From assembly GCF_009663395.1 (NCBI RefSeq), contig NZ_QKNW01000001.1:620001-684000 (forward strand): a stretch of 64,000 nt of DNA, in the 5' to 3' direction. The stretch's first letter is position 1, and each line of letters starts with the position of its first letter. Below are positions 23,117 to 31,070 of this stretch, in pieces. The notes beneath the pieces are model-generated. The model was not told the DNA's origin. It saw only the letters and a program-made list of their open reading frames with translations, and searched no databases. This stretch comes from Halosegnis longus (GTDB taxonomy: Archaea > Halobacteriota > Halobacteria > Halobacteriales > Haloarculaceae). The translations under genes were made by a program, and so were the position numbers.

Positions 23117-23910
23117 CTCGCCGGCTCATCGGCGCGAAATCAGGGTGGGGTAAGAGCCGCGAGCTTCAGCGAATTGTTGAAGCGAACGCTCCTGAGAAGG
23201 ACTATCTGCTGGTGCTGGACCTGAAAGACGAGTATCGTGGACTCGTCAAAGGCGGGCTGGCGAGTCACTTCATCGCTGGTCCGCGAGAGCGGGACTGGAC
23301 CGCGACCGACTGGCAGGCACTCCTTTCCGCGAACCCGAAGACGGTCGTCGCGCGCTACCGAATCGGAATTGAAGCGTGGCGCGAAGCGTGTGCTCGGATG
23401 ATTACCGCTGCTCGCCGGCTGGCGCGTGAGGGTAACGAGGTCGTGGTAGTCGTCGAGGAGGCACACTTCGTCGCCCCACAGGACGGGAAGCTTCTCGACC
23501 CCGTGAAGGGACTCGCGACGACGGGGCGCGGTGAGGGTGCGGCGTCGATGTGGGTGTCACAGCGGCTCGCGGAGGTGGACGAGACGGTTGTTGCACAGGC
23601 AGATGAACGACTACTCGGCGGGTTCACATCGGACGCCGACCTGACGAAAGTCGGCAAGTCGGCAGAGTACCCGCCGGAGATCCACAACCCGAACGCTGGC
23701 ACACAGCAGACCGAGAAGTACCCTCCGGAGCTTCTTGTTGACGGGGTGGCAATCCCGCTCCGGAAGTTCTCAGACGACGACGGCGACACCATCGGCTCAG
23801 AGTGGATATTCAGCGACGACGACGGCAAGATAGAGCGGCGCAATACGAAGGGGACCGAGATGCAGACGACCCACTACGGGAAGCGAGCAACAGAGATTAT
23901 CGACCCATGA
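23113..23910 (+). CDS. genome-packaging-type ATPase (HerA/FtsK superfamily)
   Basis: 265 aa. Walker A GAKSGWGKSRE is at about residues 7-17. Walker B is NEVVVVVEEAHFVAP with the catalytic Glu pair, and a sensor-type motif is GEGAASMWVSQR. The short one-domain form with these motifs is the packaging ATPase class of internal-membrane icosahedral viruses (PRD1, STIV, SH1). It would drive genome entry into the procapsid at a special vertex. The ATG overlaps the stop of the small upstream gene. Position just before the capsid genes is the lineage's standard order. Confidence 0.82.
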   Translation: MTRRLIGAKSGWGKSRELQRIVEANAPEKDYLLVLDLKDEYRGLVKGGLASHFIAGPRERDWTATDWQALLSANPKTVVARYRIGIEAWREACARMITAARRLAREGNEVVVVVEEAHFVAPQDGKLLDPVKGLATTGRGEGAASMWVSQRLAEVDETVVAQADERLLGGFTSDADLTKVGKSAEYPPEIHNPNAGTQQTEKYPPELLVDGVAIPLRKFSDDDGDTIGSEWIFSDDDGKIERRNTKGTEMQTTHYGKRATEIIDP

Positions 23911-24062
23911 CAGACAGGACCGATATTACCCTCTCGGGCACCACCTCAGCGTGGTTCGAGCGGAAGCGCGAGAAGTACGCAGAGGAGCACCGGAACGGCC
24001 AGATGCCGACGCGCGCCGAGTTCGTCCGCCTTCTTCTCGAAGATTTTGACAGAGTGACGTAA
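23907..24062 (+). CDS. small ribbon-helix-helix-like protein
   Basis: 51 aa: a beta-like start (RTDITLSGTTSAWFERKREKY) and a helix (MPTRAEFVRLLLEDFDRV) fit an RHH-type regulator. It overlaps the ATPase stop by 4 bp. It may tune the capsid promoter that follows within 100 nt. Confidence 0.5.
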   Translation: MTDRTDITLSGTTSAWFERKREKYAEEHRNGQMPTRAEFVRLLLEDFDRVT

Positions 24063-24118
24063 CTTTCCCACATACTCCCCGTCTCTGTCCCCAATCCGCC
24101 CAAATACTTGCTGTAAGC

Positions 24119-24127
24119 GCCTTTACC
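24119..24127 (+). promoter_or_regulatory. TATA-like promoter ahead of the capsid genes
   Basis: GCCTTTACC is centred about 28 nt before the ATG at 24152. It lies in the only clear gap (89 nt) of the virion operon, so the capsid genes may have their own strong promoter. Confidence 0.45.
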
Positions 24128-24151
24128 GGCGAATCTCTCTGTTCTCCCGCA

Positions 24152-24442
24152 ATGGAATTTGGTAAAGCGTTCGACGTGCTGTCCGACACCAGCACCTACA
24201 CCGAGATGGTGGGGGCGGCCGGTGCCGGATTCATGGCATCGAGTATTACAGCTAACCTTGCCGAGCGATTCGCTCCCGGCGACCTCCCCGACGAAGCGAA
24301 CGGCCTCGCCGTTATCGCTCTCGCTGAGGTCGGTGATGTGCCGTACGCCCGCCCGATGCAGTTCGGTGCAGGCGTCTACACCGCCGACGCGCTCGCTCGC
24401 CGAGCCGGCGTGAAGGAGACCATCACCTCCATCGGTAACTAA
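24152..24442 (+). CDS. small virion-type protein preceding the capsid pair
   Basis: 96 aa. Hydrophobic or amphipathic segments (MVGAAGAGFMASSITANLAERF; ANGLAVIALAEVGDVPYA) suggest membrane association. It lies 2 nt before the putative small capsid gene. In SH1-like viruses a small structural protein occupies this position, so a virion role is likely. The name of the equivalent protein cannot be settled from sequence alone. Confidence 0.6.
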   Translation: MEFGKAFDVLSDTSTYTEMVGAAGAGFMASSITANLAERFAPGDLPDEANGLAVIALAEVGDVPYARPMQFGAGVYTADALARRAGVKETITSIGN

Positions 24443-24444
24443 TC

Positions 24445-24921
24445 ATGACGGGCCAGCAAGCAATCACGAACCTCGGCACGGAAGACGTGGAAGCGACGGA
24501 GAAGACGAACGACACCGGCCGGATGACGGCGATTCTGGAGTTGTCGCCCATCGACGGGCTGCTGCTCAAAATCATGAACAAGGGCGGTGATGTCGATTTC
24601 TTCGCGAAGCTTCGCGACTCCAACGACGAGCTGCTCCCAAACGACACGGAACTCGTGTTCCGGTTCGATGGGCCGCGTCTCGATCAGCCGATCCACGTCA
24701 GCGAGAAGCTGACCAACATCGGCGTCTGGAACCGGCTCACACTCGCCCAGCAGCAGGACGAGGAATACAGCGACCGTATCGGCATCCAGTTCGACGGCCG
24801 CGGTGTCGCCGCGACCCAGATCGAGACGGTGGAAATCGCAATCAAGTCCAGCGCGCAAATCGACTGGGACAACTCGCAGGTCGAAATCGACCGCGACAAC
24901 GCCCGTACGGTCTCGAACTGA
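24445..24921 (+). CDS. putative small major capsid protein (single beta-barrel)
   Basis: 158 aa, without Cys and mostly predicted strands (GRMTAILELSPIDGLLLKIMNKGG; ETVEIAIKSSAQIDW). Asp-rich loops match a compact beta-barrel. Length, position directly after the packaging ATPase block and pairing with a larger strand-rich protein match the VP7/VP16-type small capsid protein of SH1/P23-77-like viruses. This is a context-based call. A structure prediction showing a vertical single jelly roll would confirm it. Confidence 0.6.
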   Translation: MTGQQAITNLGTEDVEATEKTNDTGRMTAILELSPIDGLLLKIMNKGGDVDFFAKLRDSNDELLPNDTELVFRFDGPRLDQPIHVSEKLTNIGVWNRLTLAQQQDEEYSDRIGIQFDGRGVAATQIETVEIAIKSSAQIDWDNSQVEIDRDNARTVSN

Positions 24922-24923
24922 CC

Positions 24924-25649
24924 ATGTACGAGCAAGTCAAGGAGCGGCTCCAGAATCTCGACGTGACGTCGGACACGCTCCAGAAGGCGCAGTTTGAGGA
25001 ATCGACAACGACGCCCGGCTCGCGCTCGCTGCTCGCGACGTATCAGGCCAACCGACTCATCTCGTTCGACGAGACCACGCCGCTCGACCTGTCCATCGTC
25101 GCAGTAGAGACCTACACGACCGACGGAAATGCGGGCGACGCGGAGAACTTCACCGCCACGCACGGCATCGAGGACAGCAACGCGGTGCCGCAGAACCTCG
25201 TGCTGTACGACGGCAACGTTCGTGTCCAGCCCGACAGCGTCGACGTGGCTGCCAACGAGTTCACGTACACCGACCCGGACGCGAACAGCACGCTCACGGC
25301 GTTCTACACGCCGAGCGCGCAGGGACTCGTCACCATCGAGAAGGTCGCACCGAACGGCGTGTCCGAGCCGCTATTCGTGGGCGAGGTTGGCAGTCTGCAC
25401 CGCCGCGATACGGCGTCTAACCCGCTGTATTTCGACTTCTCGCACGAGTGGCAGCCCCTCGTCCCGAAGGACTTCAAGGTGAACGTGTACGTCGACGCGC
25501 CGTACTCGGCGGCACTCACGTACGACGCGACCGACGACGGGACGGAGACGGTCGCCGCGAACGCGCTCATCGACCTGCCATTCCGCGGGGCGTCTGGCCC
25601 CGTTGAGGGTGTGGCTGAGCCGGTGCGAGTCGAAGGGTCGAGGCAGTAA
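24924..25649 (+). CDS. putative large major capsid protein (single beta-barrel)
   Basis: 241 aa, 2 nt after the small capsid gene. A helical N-terminus (MYEQVKERLQNLDV) leads into long strand-rich sequence (TFYTPSAQ-like loops, VTIEKVAPNGVSEPLFVGEVGSL, FDFSHEWQPLVPKDFKVNVYVD). It is acidic and has no Cys. Size and order match the VP4/VP17-type large capsid protein that pairs with a smaller one in double-MCP haloviruses. The identification rests on context and secondary-structure character. Confidence 0.6.
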   Translation: MYEQVKERLQNLDVTSDTLQKAQFEESTTTPGSRSLLATYQANRLISFDETTPLDLSIVAVETYTTDGNAGDAENFTATHGIEDSNAVPQNLVLYDGNVRVQPDSVDVAANEFTYTDPDANSTLTAFYTPSAQGLVTIEKVAPNGVSEPLFVGEVGSLHRRDTASNPLYFDFSHEWQPLVPKDFKVNVYVDAPYSAALTYDATDDGTETVAANALIDLPFRGASGPVEGVAEPVRVEGSRQ

Positions 25650-25651
25650 CA

Positions 25652-25909
25652 ATGCAGGGCGGCATCATGGGACCGACGGCGGAGGCTGGCGGGCCAGCAG
25701 CGACGGCCACGACAGCCGGCGGTCTCGCCGACCCTGACCAGCCGCCGACGCCGAGTAACGACCCTGCCGAGGAGACCAGCACGCCGCGGCTCATACTCGA
25801 TCTCGAAGGCCACCGAGTCGTGCTGACGGTGCAAGACCTGTTCCTCATCAGCATCGTGCTGCTGCTCGCGACCGATACGGTCGTCTCCATCGCGGAGGTG
25901 ATTCGGTGA
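25652..25909 (+). CDS. one-TM viral protein
   Basis: 85 aa: Ala/Pro/Thr-rich N-terminus, then LILDLEGHRVVLTVQDLFLISIVLLLATDTVVSIAEVI, with one transmembrane helix near the C-terminus. Likely an internal-membrane protein of the virion. Stop and next start overlap as GTGA. Confidence 0.6.
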   Translation: MQGGIMGPTAEAGGPAATATTAGGLADPDQPPTPSNDPAEETSTPRLILDLEGHRVVLTVQDLFLISIVLLLATDTVVSIAEVIR

Positions 25910-26073
25910 CGGGCGTCGTCACGACGACGGACGACGCGGGCAGCTCGGGCGAGTCGACGGAGACGCCGCTCAACAGCGACGTGTCGGTGTCCGACGACGT
26001 GGACACGTCGACGCTGGTGCTGGTGGCAGTGCTCGTCGTGGCGTATCTCGTCGCGACCGGGGTGATAGCATGA
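25906..26073 (+). CDS. 55-aa one-TM viral protein
   Basis: GTG start inside the previous stop (GTGA). Acidic, Ser/Thr-rich first half, then a clean transmembrane helix (TLVLVAVLVVAYLVATGVIA) ending at the C-terminus. It overlaps the next gene by ATGA. Coupling on both sides and the ordered hydropathy make it a credible gene despite its size. Confidence 0.6.
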   Translation: MTGVVTTTDDAGSSGESTETPLNSDVSVSDDVDTSTLVLVAVLVVAYLVATGVIA

Positions 26074-26672
26074 GCGAGCGCACGAAGGGCGGCAACATCG
26101 TGCTTGAACGGGTCTCGGCACCGGATACTGTCGACCCCGGCGAGCCGTTCGAGGTTGACGCTGTCGTGAAGAACGGAGCGGCGTTCATCGGTCCCTTCGA
26201 CAACGATAGCTGTCGGAAAAATGGCGAAGCCAGAGGGTACAGCTTAGAGGTCGTCTTCTCCGACGGTAGCGAAACCCGGGTCTCAGGACCGACCTGCATG
26301 GAGACCAAGCCGCTAAGCCGTAACGCCGAAACCCACACAGAGACGTTCACGGCTCCGGAATCGGGGACCATCTACGTTGATGCGTTCGTGCGGCTTCCCG
26401 GCAGCGGCAAGGAGACAGGCGAAATCAGTCAGACCGTTAGCGTGACCACCACCGACTCAGAGGAACCCGACCCGCCGGCCGACACGGACGACGAGTCGGA
26501 CGACGACGGCGGGAATGACGACGACAGTGACGGCGGGAGCAACCCGCTCGCCGCTATCTTCCCGTTCCTGACCGACGGCGGCGGTGGCGGCGGTCTGAAC
26601 GCGCTCCTCGGCGTGCTCGTACTGCTCGCTATCGCGTGGATGCTGGACAGTGGCAGCGACATCGCGGGGTAA
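26070..26672 (+). CDS. adhesin-like viral protein with C-terminal membrane anchor
   Basis: 200 aa. Residues 8-125 look like an Ig-like or CARDB-type beta domain (LERVSAPDTVDPGEPFEVDAVVKNG; ETHTETFTAPESGTIYVDAFVRLPG). Two Cys (DNDSCRKN, GPTCMETK) could form a disulphide. A Pro/Asp-rich stalk follows, then Gly-rich sequence and a transmembrane helix (LNALLGVLVLLAIAWML). It is a candidate surface or vertex protein anchored in the viral membrane. No signal peptide. Confidence 0.65.
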   Translation: MSERTKGGNIVLERVSAPDTVDPGEPFEVDAVVKNGAAFIGPFDNDSCRKNGEARGYSLEVVFSDGSETRVSGPTCMETKPLSRNAETHTETFTAPESGTIYVDAFVRLPGSGKETGEISQTVSVTTTDSEEPDPPADTDDESDDDGGNDDDSDGGSNPLAAIFPFLTDGGGGGGLNALLGVLVLLAIAWMLDSGSDIAG

Positions 26673-26673
26673 C

Positions 26674-26979
26674 ATGGACGTGTTAGCCTCTGCAAGCGCG
26701 GAACTCCTCGCCCTTCTCGGGTCGGGGATTGTGCTCTCATTCTTGGCGTGGACGGCCGACCGAATCCGCCGTGAGTTCCACGAGTTCCGTCGCGAGTGGG
26801 AGCAGACGCACCGACTGGCACGAGACAACGCGGACGTGCTCGCCGACCACGGTCTCATCGAGGAGGCCGAGACGAAGCACGTCCGCGAGGAGGAGCGCGC
26901 GGCGTCGGCACTCGTCCAAGCACTCGCGACGGGCGAGATAGAATCCGACGACCTCGATTTATCGAGCGTAGACCAATGA
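26674..26979 (+). CDS. one-TM coiled-coil viral protein
   Basis: 101 aa. An N-terminal hydrophobic helix (ELLALLGSGIVLSFLAW) is followed by a charged, probably coiled-coil segment (RIRREFHEFRREWEQTHRLARDNADVLADHG) and an acidic tail. Likely anchored in the virion membrane. Start at ATG 26674 just after the previous stop. Confidence 0.58.
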   Translation: MDVLASASAELLALLGSGIVLSFLAWTADRIRREFHEFRREWEQTHRLARDNADVLADHGLIEEAETKHVREEERAASALVQALATGEIESDDLDLSSVDQ

Positions 26980-27077
26980 ACACAGACAATATCGAAATAA
27001 CGGAGATGGTAGAACAGGAGCGTCGGGAGGCGGAGAAGGTCGCCTCACCGACCGAACCGGAGGGAAACAATGACTGA
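26976..27077 (+). CDS. 33-aa mini-protein
   Basis: ATG overlaps the previous stop (ATGA) and its own stop overlaps the next start by 8 bp. The sequence is charged and helical (ITEMVEQERREAEKVA). No known relatives. The double coupling is the main support. Confidence 0.45.
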   Translation: MNTDNIEITEMVEQERREAEKVASPTEPEGNND

Positions 27078-27411
27078 ACCGCCGAACGGGGCGACACCCG
27101 TCCACGCGGTTGAGCAGGTCGTTGTTCCAGAGGGCGGGCGAGCAAGCATCACGTTCACGCCCGAGCAGTCGGGAACGACGTTTTGGCTCCCGATTATCGC
27201 AATCGGAAAGCGCGGTGGGACGACCTACGAGGTCGTTGCGGACGGCGTCACTCGGTACGCGCAGGCCGCGCTGCCGCCGACCGACGTGGATGACCTGAGC
27301 CAGTGCTTCATGCCGCCGTTGGAGTTTCAGACAAAGCTCGAACTCATCATCCGGAACACTGCCACAAAGCCGCAGACATACGGGATGCAGGTCGTGGGGT
27401 GGGAGAAATAA
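27070..27411 (+). CDS. viral beta-rich protein
   Basis: 113 aa without Met-rich or membrane segments: VEQVVVPEGGRASITFTPEQSGTTFWLPIIAIGKRGGTTYEVVADG, then LELIIRNTATKPQTYGMQVVGWEK. The pattern suggests a single beta-sandwich, possibly a vertex or spike subunit. It overlaps the preceding mini-gene by 8 bp and the next gene by 1 bp (TAATG). Confidence 0.6.
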   Translation: MTEPPNGATPVHAVEQVVVPEGGRASITFTPEQSGTTFWLPIIAIGKRGGTTYEVVADGVTRYAQAALPPTDVDDLSQCFMPPLEFQTKLELIIRNTATKPQTYGMQVVGWEK

Positions 27412-27788
27412 TGGCCCCACTCGGAGCCGAAATAACCGGCGCAGAGGACGCGGACGGCGAAGCCGCGAGCGTTGCGACGAACGAGGAACAGCGACGGCAG
27501 TCGGCCGCGCTGACGAACGCGGCGACCGGGAAGGCGACCGCACACCAGCCCGGCACGGGCGAGGACCGACTCCCCAGCCAGCCCGTCGCGGCTGGCAAGG
27601 AGCTGGTACTGCTCGCCGACCCGGGGAACTCGGGGCCGATTATGGTCGGCTTCGACTCGGCGACGGTGCCGCTGTCGAAGGGCACCGGCCTGTCGTTCGG
27701 CGTCGAGAACGCCGAGGCACTCGTTGCCTCCGCGGGCAACGATAGCGACACGCTGCACATCATCGGCGAGCAGCCGGAGGAAGCCTAA
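27411..27788 (+). CDS. viral protein, possible spike-base or minor structural subunit
   Basis: 125 aa starting MAPLGAEITGAEDAD. An acidic, Ala/Gln-rich first half is followed by a beta-rich second half (KELVLLADPGNSGPIMVGFDSATVPLSKGTGLSFG). That half has the form of small phage head or tail-decoration domains that display a GNSG-type loop. TAATG overlaps on both sides. Function is an inference from placement before the fibre gene. Confidence 0.55.
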   Translation: MAPLGAEITGAEDADGEAASVATNEEQRRQSAALTNAATGKATAHQPGTGEDRLPSQPVAAGKELVLLADPGNSGPIMVGFDSATVPLSKGTGLSFGVENAEALVASAGNDSDTLHIIGEQPEEA

Positions 27789-28939
27789 TGGCGGGCTTCG
27801 TCGGCGGTGCCGCTGGCGGTGGCGGCTTCGACTACGTCCAAGCCGGAACGCCGGACTCGCCGCAGCTCGGGGAAACGTGGTTCGACACCGACGCGGGGAG
27901 TGACGGCAACGGTGAGGTGAAGGTCTACAACGGCACGGACTGGCAGGTGACGGGCTACATCAGCCACGCGGACCTGCTGGACGTGTCGCCGGCCCAGCAC
28001 CACAACCCGGTGTCCGTCTCTGGCCCGCTCACCGAAGACGGCGAACAAGGGCTTGGACTGTCGGTCGGCGACGGTCTCGATGTGTCGGGTGGGACGCTGC
28101 TCGCGGCACTGACGGATCCGCTGACCGTGGACGTGAACGGGAACGTCGCGGTCTCGCTCGGGAACGGCCTGACGCTTGACGGCGACGGACAGGTGTCCAT
28201 CCCGGCGAGCGCAGTCGGTACGTCCGAACTCGCTGACGGTTCGGTCACGCAGGCGGAGCTGGCGTTTGCCACGGCAACACAGTCAGAACTCGACAGTCTC
28301 GCGTCGGCTACGTCGAGCGACCTCTCCGCTCTCGATACGGCCATCAACGACCACGCGACGCGGACGGACAACCCGCACCAAGTGAGCGACGACCAGACGG
28401 GTGCAGCGTCCGCGCTATCGTCGCACGCGACCGATACGGCCAATCCCCACGACGTGACCGACGACCAGACGGGCGCGGCCTCCGCGCTGTCGTCGCACGA
28501 GAGCGATGGGGACGCGCATCACACGCGGTACTCCGACAGTGAGGCGCAAGCCGCCGCGCCGGTGCAGTCGGTGAACGGGCAGACTGGGAGTGTCGACGGA
28601 CTGGCAAGCGATAGCGAGCTATCCGACCACGCAAGCACTGCCGCCGCCCATCCAGCCGGAGCATATCAAGAGGTGTCGCAAGAGGACCAGACGTGGTATC
28701 AGAACACGTCGGGAGGCCCCCAGCGTCTCCGAGTTGTCTTCGACGCGGATGAGTTCCGTGGAGAAACGCAAGCAGTGCTGTACGTCGCAAGCACTCAGAC
28801 AGAGCGACTCGTCGACGCATCGTACTGTCCAGATGGATGGCAAACGTCAGTCTCGGCCGTGGTGCCGGACGGACATTACTACAAATTCGACGATACGGAA
28901 AGCGGGGCCTCGGAGACCGTCTATATCGCAGAAGCATGA
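27788..28939 (+). CDS. fibre/spike-like receptor-binding protein with NPHxV repeats
   Basis: 383 aa. The N-terminal domain contains AGTPDSPQLGETWFDTDAG and VKVYNGTDWQVTGY, a phage-fibre-like module. Tandem stalk repeats follow (TDNPHQVSDDQTGAASALSSHA, then TANPHDVTDDQTGAASALSSHE), with NPHxV motifs known from tail fibres. The C-terminal ~95 residues (TWYQNTSGGPQRLRVVFDADEF onward) form a separate beta-rich tip. It probably trimerises and contacts the host surface. For a tailless virus it would be the vertex spike. Confidence 0.7.
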   Translation: MAGFVGGAAGGGGFDYVQAGTPDSPQLGETWFDTDAGSDGNGEVKVYNGTDWQVTGYISHADLLDVSPAQHHNPVSVSGPLTEDGEQGLGLSVGDGLDVSGGTLLAALTDPLTVDVNGNVAVSLGNGLTLDGDGQVSIPASAVGTSELADGSVTQAELAFATATQSELDSLASATSSDLSALDTAINDHATRTDNPHQVSDDQTGAASALSSHATDTANPHDVTDDQTGAASALSSHESDGDAHHTRYSDSEAQAAAPVQSVNGQTGSVDGLASDSELSDHASTAAAHPAGAYQEVSQEDQTWYQNTSGGPQRLRVVFDADEFRGETQAVLYVASTQTERLVDASYCPDGWQTSVSAVVPDGHYYKFDDTESGASETVYIAEA

Positions 28940-29001
28940 TTCACAGACACATTACCGGCACGCACGCCGGAACGACTGTTGCACAGCGAGGTGACCACTA
29001 A
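28936..29001 (+). CDS. possible 21-aa mini-protein
   Basis: ATG overlaps the fibre stop (ATGA) and the TAA overlaps the next ATG (TAATG). The peptide MIHRHITGTHAGTTVAQRGD is basic, unlike the acidic neighbours. The perfect relay of stop/start overlaps suggests translation, perhaps only to pass ribosomes on to the next gene. Confidence 0.35.
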   Translation: MIHRHITGTHAGTTVAQRGDH

Positions 29002-29762
29002 TGGGAGTTATTCCACCGTCGACAGGTGGCGGCGGGAGCGACCCAGCCGACCCATCCGACGTGGACCTGACGCCCGACCCAGTGCTCGATACTCCCGAGC
29101 CGGACCCGGACCCAGAACCGGAACCGGACCCAGAACCGGACCCGCCGGAGGCGAACCGGAGCGAGCGCACGGCGAGCAACCCATTCGGGCAGAGTGGTCC
29201 GACGTTCGACGAGTCGGGCGTCGTCACCGACGACAACGGTTCAAGCACGCCGATGGGCGCAGACCCGGACGGCGACGGAGACACGTCTGAGTCGGCCGCT
29301 GAGGATGATGCAGTCGGGACGATACCCGATGACCCGGAACCCGACATCGACACGGACGACGACCCGCCGACGACGCCGACAGGGTCGGATAACCCGTTCA
29401 ACGACGCGGGCAGCTACGACGACAGCGGGGACGACGAGTCGGACGACACGGACGACGACCCGCTGCTGACGGAGGACGACGCCGGCAGAGCGCGGGCCTA
29501 CGTGGAAGACACGACCGACGAGTCCGACACGTCGACCACGCCGGGCGGCATGAGCAACACCATCGAGGAGGCGAACAGCGACGGCGACCCGAGCACGACT
29601 GCCGTGGACGCCGTCGAGGAGGTCCGCGACGAGCTGGACGCGAGTACCGAACTGGGCACGAGCGAGCCGGAACAGACCGAGGAGTCGGATAGCGACGGGC
29701 TGGACCCGAAGTTCCTGCTCGCCGGACTCGGTGCCGCCGCTGTGGTGGTGAGTCAGCGATGA
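29001..29762 (+). CDS. acidic Pro/Asp-rich viral protein with C-terminal TM
   Basis: 253 aa. DPEPDPEPEPDPEPDPPE repeats lie near residue 40, and long Asp/Glu/Ser/Thr stretches have no globular signature. A terminal hydrophobic helix (FLLAGLGAAAVVVSQR) closes the protein. It resembles a membrane-anchored stalk or internal tether. Starts at the TAATG junction and overlaps the next gene by ATGA. Confidence 0.6.
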   Translation: MGVIPPSTGGGGSDPADPSDVDLTPDPVLDTPEPDPDPEPEPDPEPDPPEANRSERTASNPFGQSGPTFDESGVVTDDNGSSTPMGADPDGDGDTSESAAEDDAVGTIPDDPEPDIDTDDDPPTTPTGSDNPFNDAGSYDDSGDDESDDTDDDPLLTEDDAGRARAYVEDTTDESDTSTTPGGMSNTIEEANSDGDPSTTAVDAVEEVRDELDASTELGTSEPEQTEESDSDGLDPKFLLAGLGAAAVVVSQR

Positions 29763-30130
29763 GCAACGACAGCGACGGGACGAATCTCGGAACGCGAGTG
29801 AAACAGTGGCTCCTCCGGCACGCACCGGACGGCGCGAAGGAGAGCGACACGCCCCGGCCGGGCTTCCTCTCGTACGCCGGGGAGTGGCACGCGCTGGCCG
29901 TCGGGCTCGGCGCGGGTATCGCCGCCGGGACGACTGGGCGGTGGGAACTGGCCGCGGTGGTCGTGGCAGTCGCGCTCGGCCTGAAAGCGGGCAAGGTGAA
30001 GGGTGCGGACCCGTCCGCGCCGGTCGTCGGTGAGGTCCGACGCGAGCCGTGGTACGGACTCGGCGGTGTCGTTATTGGTATCGTGTTCGGCGTACTCGTC
30101 GCCGGCACACCGTTACCGTCGTTCGTCTGA
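29759..30130 (+). CDS. membrane protein, last gene of the virion operon
   Basis: 123 aa. A polar N-terminus with a short basic helix (GTRVKQWLLRHAPDGAKES) is followed by two or three hydrophobic segments (HALAVGLGAGIAAG, WELAAVVVAVALGLKAG, GLGGVVIGIVFGVLVAG). It likely resides in the viral membrane. Its end faces the oppositely oriented regulatory genes 20 nt away. Confidence 0.6.
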   Translation: MSNDSDGTNLGTRVKQWLLRHAPDGAKESDTPRPGFLSYAGEWHALAVGLGAGIAAGTTGRWELAAVVVAVALGLKAGKVKGADPSAPVVGEVRREPWYGLGGVVIGIVFGVLVAGTPLPSFV

Positions 30131-30149
30131 AGAAGGAGCGGCGTCGGGC

Positions 30150-30314
30150 TTACAGCCCGAGACTCGTTTTCTGCGGCGTCACTCGGTAGCGACCGCGCTC
30201 GCCGTGCCGGCGGTCGAGGTGGCGCTGCTTGCCGTGTTCGCCGAGGAACCGCTGGTCACAGTCGTCGTACGGACAGGGGTCGCCGAGTCGGTGGTAGAGA
30301 GCGTCGGGAGACAT
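30150..30314 (-). CDS. C2H2 zinc-finger protein
   Basis: 54 aa starting MSPDALYHRLGDP. The finger CPYDDCDQRFLGEHGKQRHLDRRH has C-X4-C and paired His in the classical order, followed by a basic tail. Single C2H2 fingers are frequent in archaeal viruses and usually bind DNA. Last gene of a six-gene minus-strand cluster. Confidence 0.65.
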   Translation of the reverse strand: MSPDALYHRLGDPCPYDDCDQRFLGEHGKQRHLDRRHGERGRYRVTPQKTSLGL

Positions 30315-30315
30315 A

Positions 30316-30468
30316 TCAGTCAGCCACCTCCAGCGAGAAGGCCCGACACCCGAAGTCAAACCAACAGCAAATCGTCAGCCGGTCGGTGTCCGGAGCCATG
30401 AACGGATGCGGATAGTCGATCGCCGTGAAACGGTAGTCTCCCTGCTCGTCTCCTGCACGCTCGCTCAT
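30316..30468 (-). CDS. small hypothetical viral protein
   Basis: 50 aa from MSERAGDEQGDYRF. A CC pair and further Cys (LTICCWFDFGCRAF) lie in a hydrophobic C-terminal half. It begins within the stop of the upstream RHH gene (4-bp overlap) and ends 1 nt before the zinc-finger start. Function unknown. Confidence 0.5.
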   Translation of the reverse strand: MSERAGDEQGDYRFTAIDYPHPFMAPDTDRLTICCWFDFGCRAFSLEVAD

Positions 30469-31070
30469 CGGTCTGCCTCCGTCCAGACGACTTGAGACGC
30501 GACCCATGCGCCGAGTCGGAAGGGGACGTTGAGGTTTCCGCGCTGGTACTTCGCGATGTGCTCTTGCTCAGGCGTGCGGGTCTCACTCGGTGGAGGAGAC
30601 GGCGAGGTAGTTTTGAGCTTGTTGAGCGTCGCGTCTCCCTCCTGTTCGGCCTGTGCGACCTGCTCCTCTGTTCGGCGACGGACGTGAATCTGCCCTCCGG
30701 CGACAGCGATGAAACCGCCCTCGGCGAGCGGCCGAAGCAGTCGGTCCTTGACGGCCGTCTTCGGACAGCGTTGCGTCCATAGCTGGTCTCGTGCTTCCTC
30801 AACACCGATTGCCCGGGAACCGCGCGGGTGGTCGGAGAGGTCGAGCAGCTTGTCGTACGCGTCGGCCAGCTCGTCGTTGTCGGGCTGGTGCAGTGTCGCG
30901 GACGGGCTGGCTTCGGTGTGGGTGGCGATACGGTTGGCGAGCGTGTCACGGATGAAGTCGGCCCGCGACTCGTAGCCGAGTTCGTCGGCGATTTCGTCGA
31001 GTTTCTGAGCGTCGACCCGTCCCGGCGCGAATGAGATGCGCGACGGGTTCGCCTCGATTTGCTTGCTCAT
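30465..31070 (-). CDS. RHH-type transcriptional regulator
   Basis: 201 aa. The N-terminal ribbon-helix-helix (SRISFAPGRVDAQKLDEIADELGYESRADFIRDTL) is followed by a winged-helix-like middle (AVKDRLLRPLAEGGFIAVAGGQIHV) and a Pro-rich linker. It probably controls viral transcription. It overlaps neighbours by ATGA on both sides. Confidence 0.68.
   Translation of the reverse strand: MSKQIEANPSRISFAPGRVDAQKLDEIADELGYESRADFIRDTLANRIATHTEASPSATLHQPDNDELADAYDKLLDLSDHPRGSRAIGVEEARDQLWTQRCPKTAVKDRLLRPLAEGGFIAVAGGQIHVRRRTEEQVAQAEQEGDATLNKLKTTSPSPPPSETRTPEQEHIAKYQRGNLNVPFRLGAWVASQVVWTEADR

Noticed and set aside
26024-26039. Apparent match of spacer 15 (reverse strand) to the 55-aa viral TM gene
   Set aside because: Only 15 of 16 bases match, then the sequences diverge. 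Both encode Val/Leu-rich membrane helices, so the likeness is compositional and too short for a target call.
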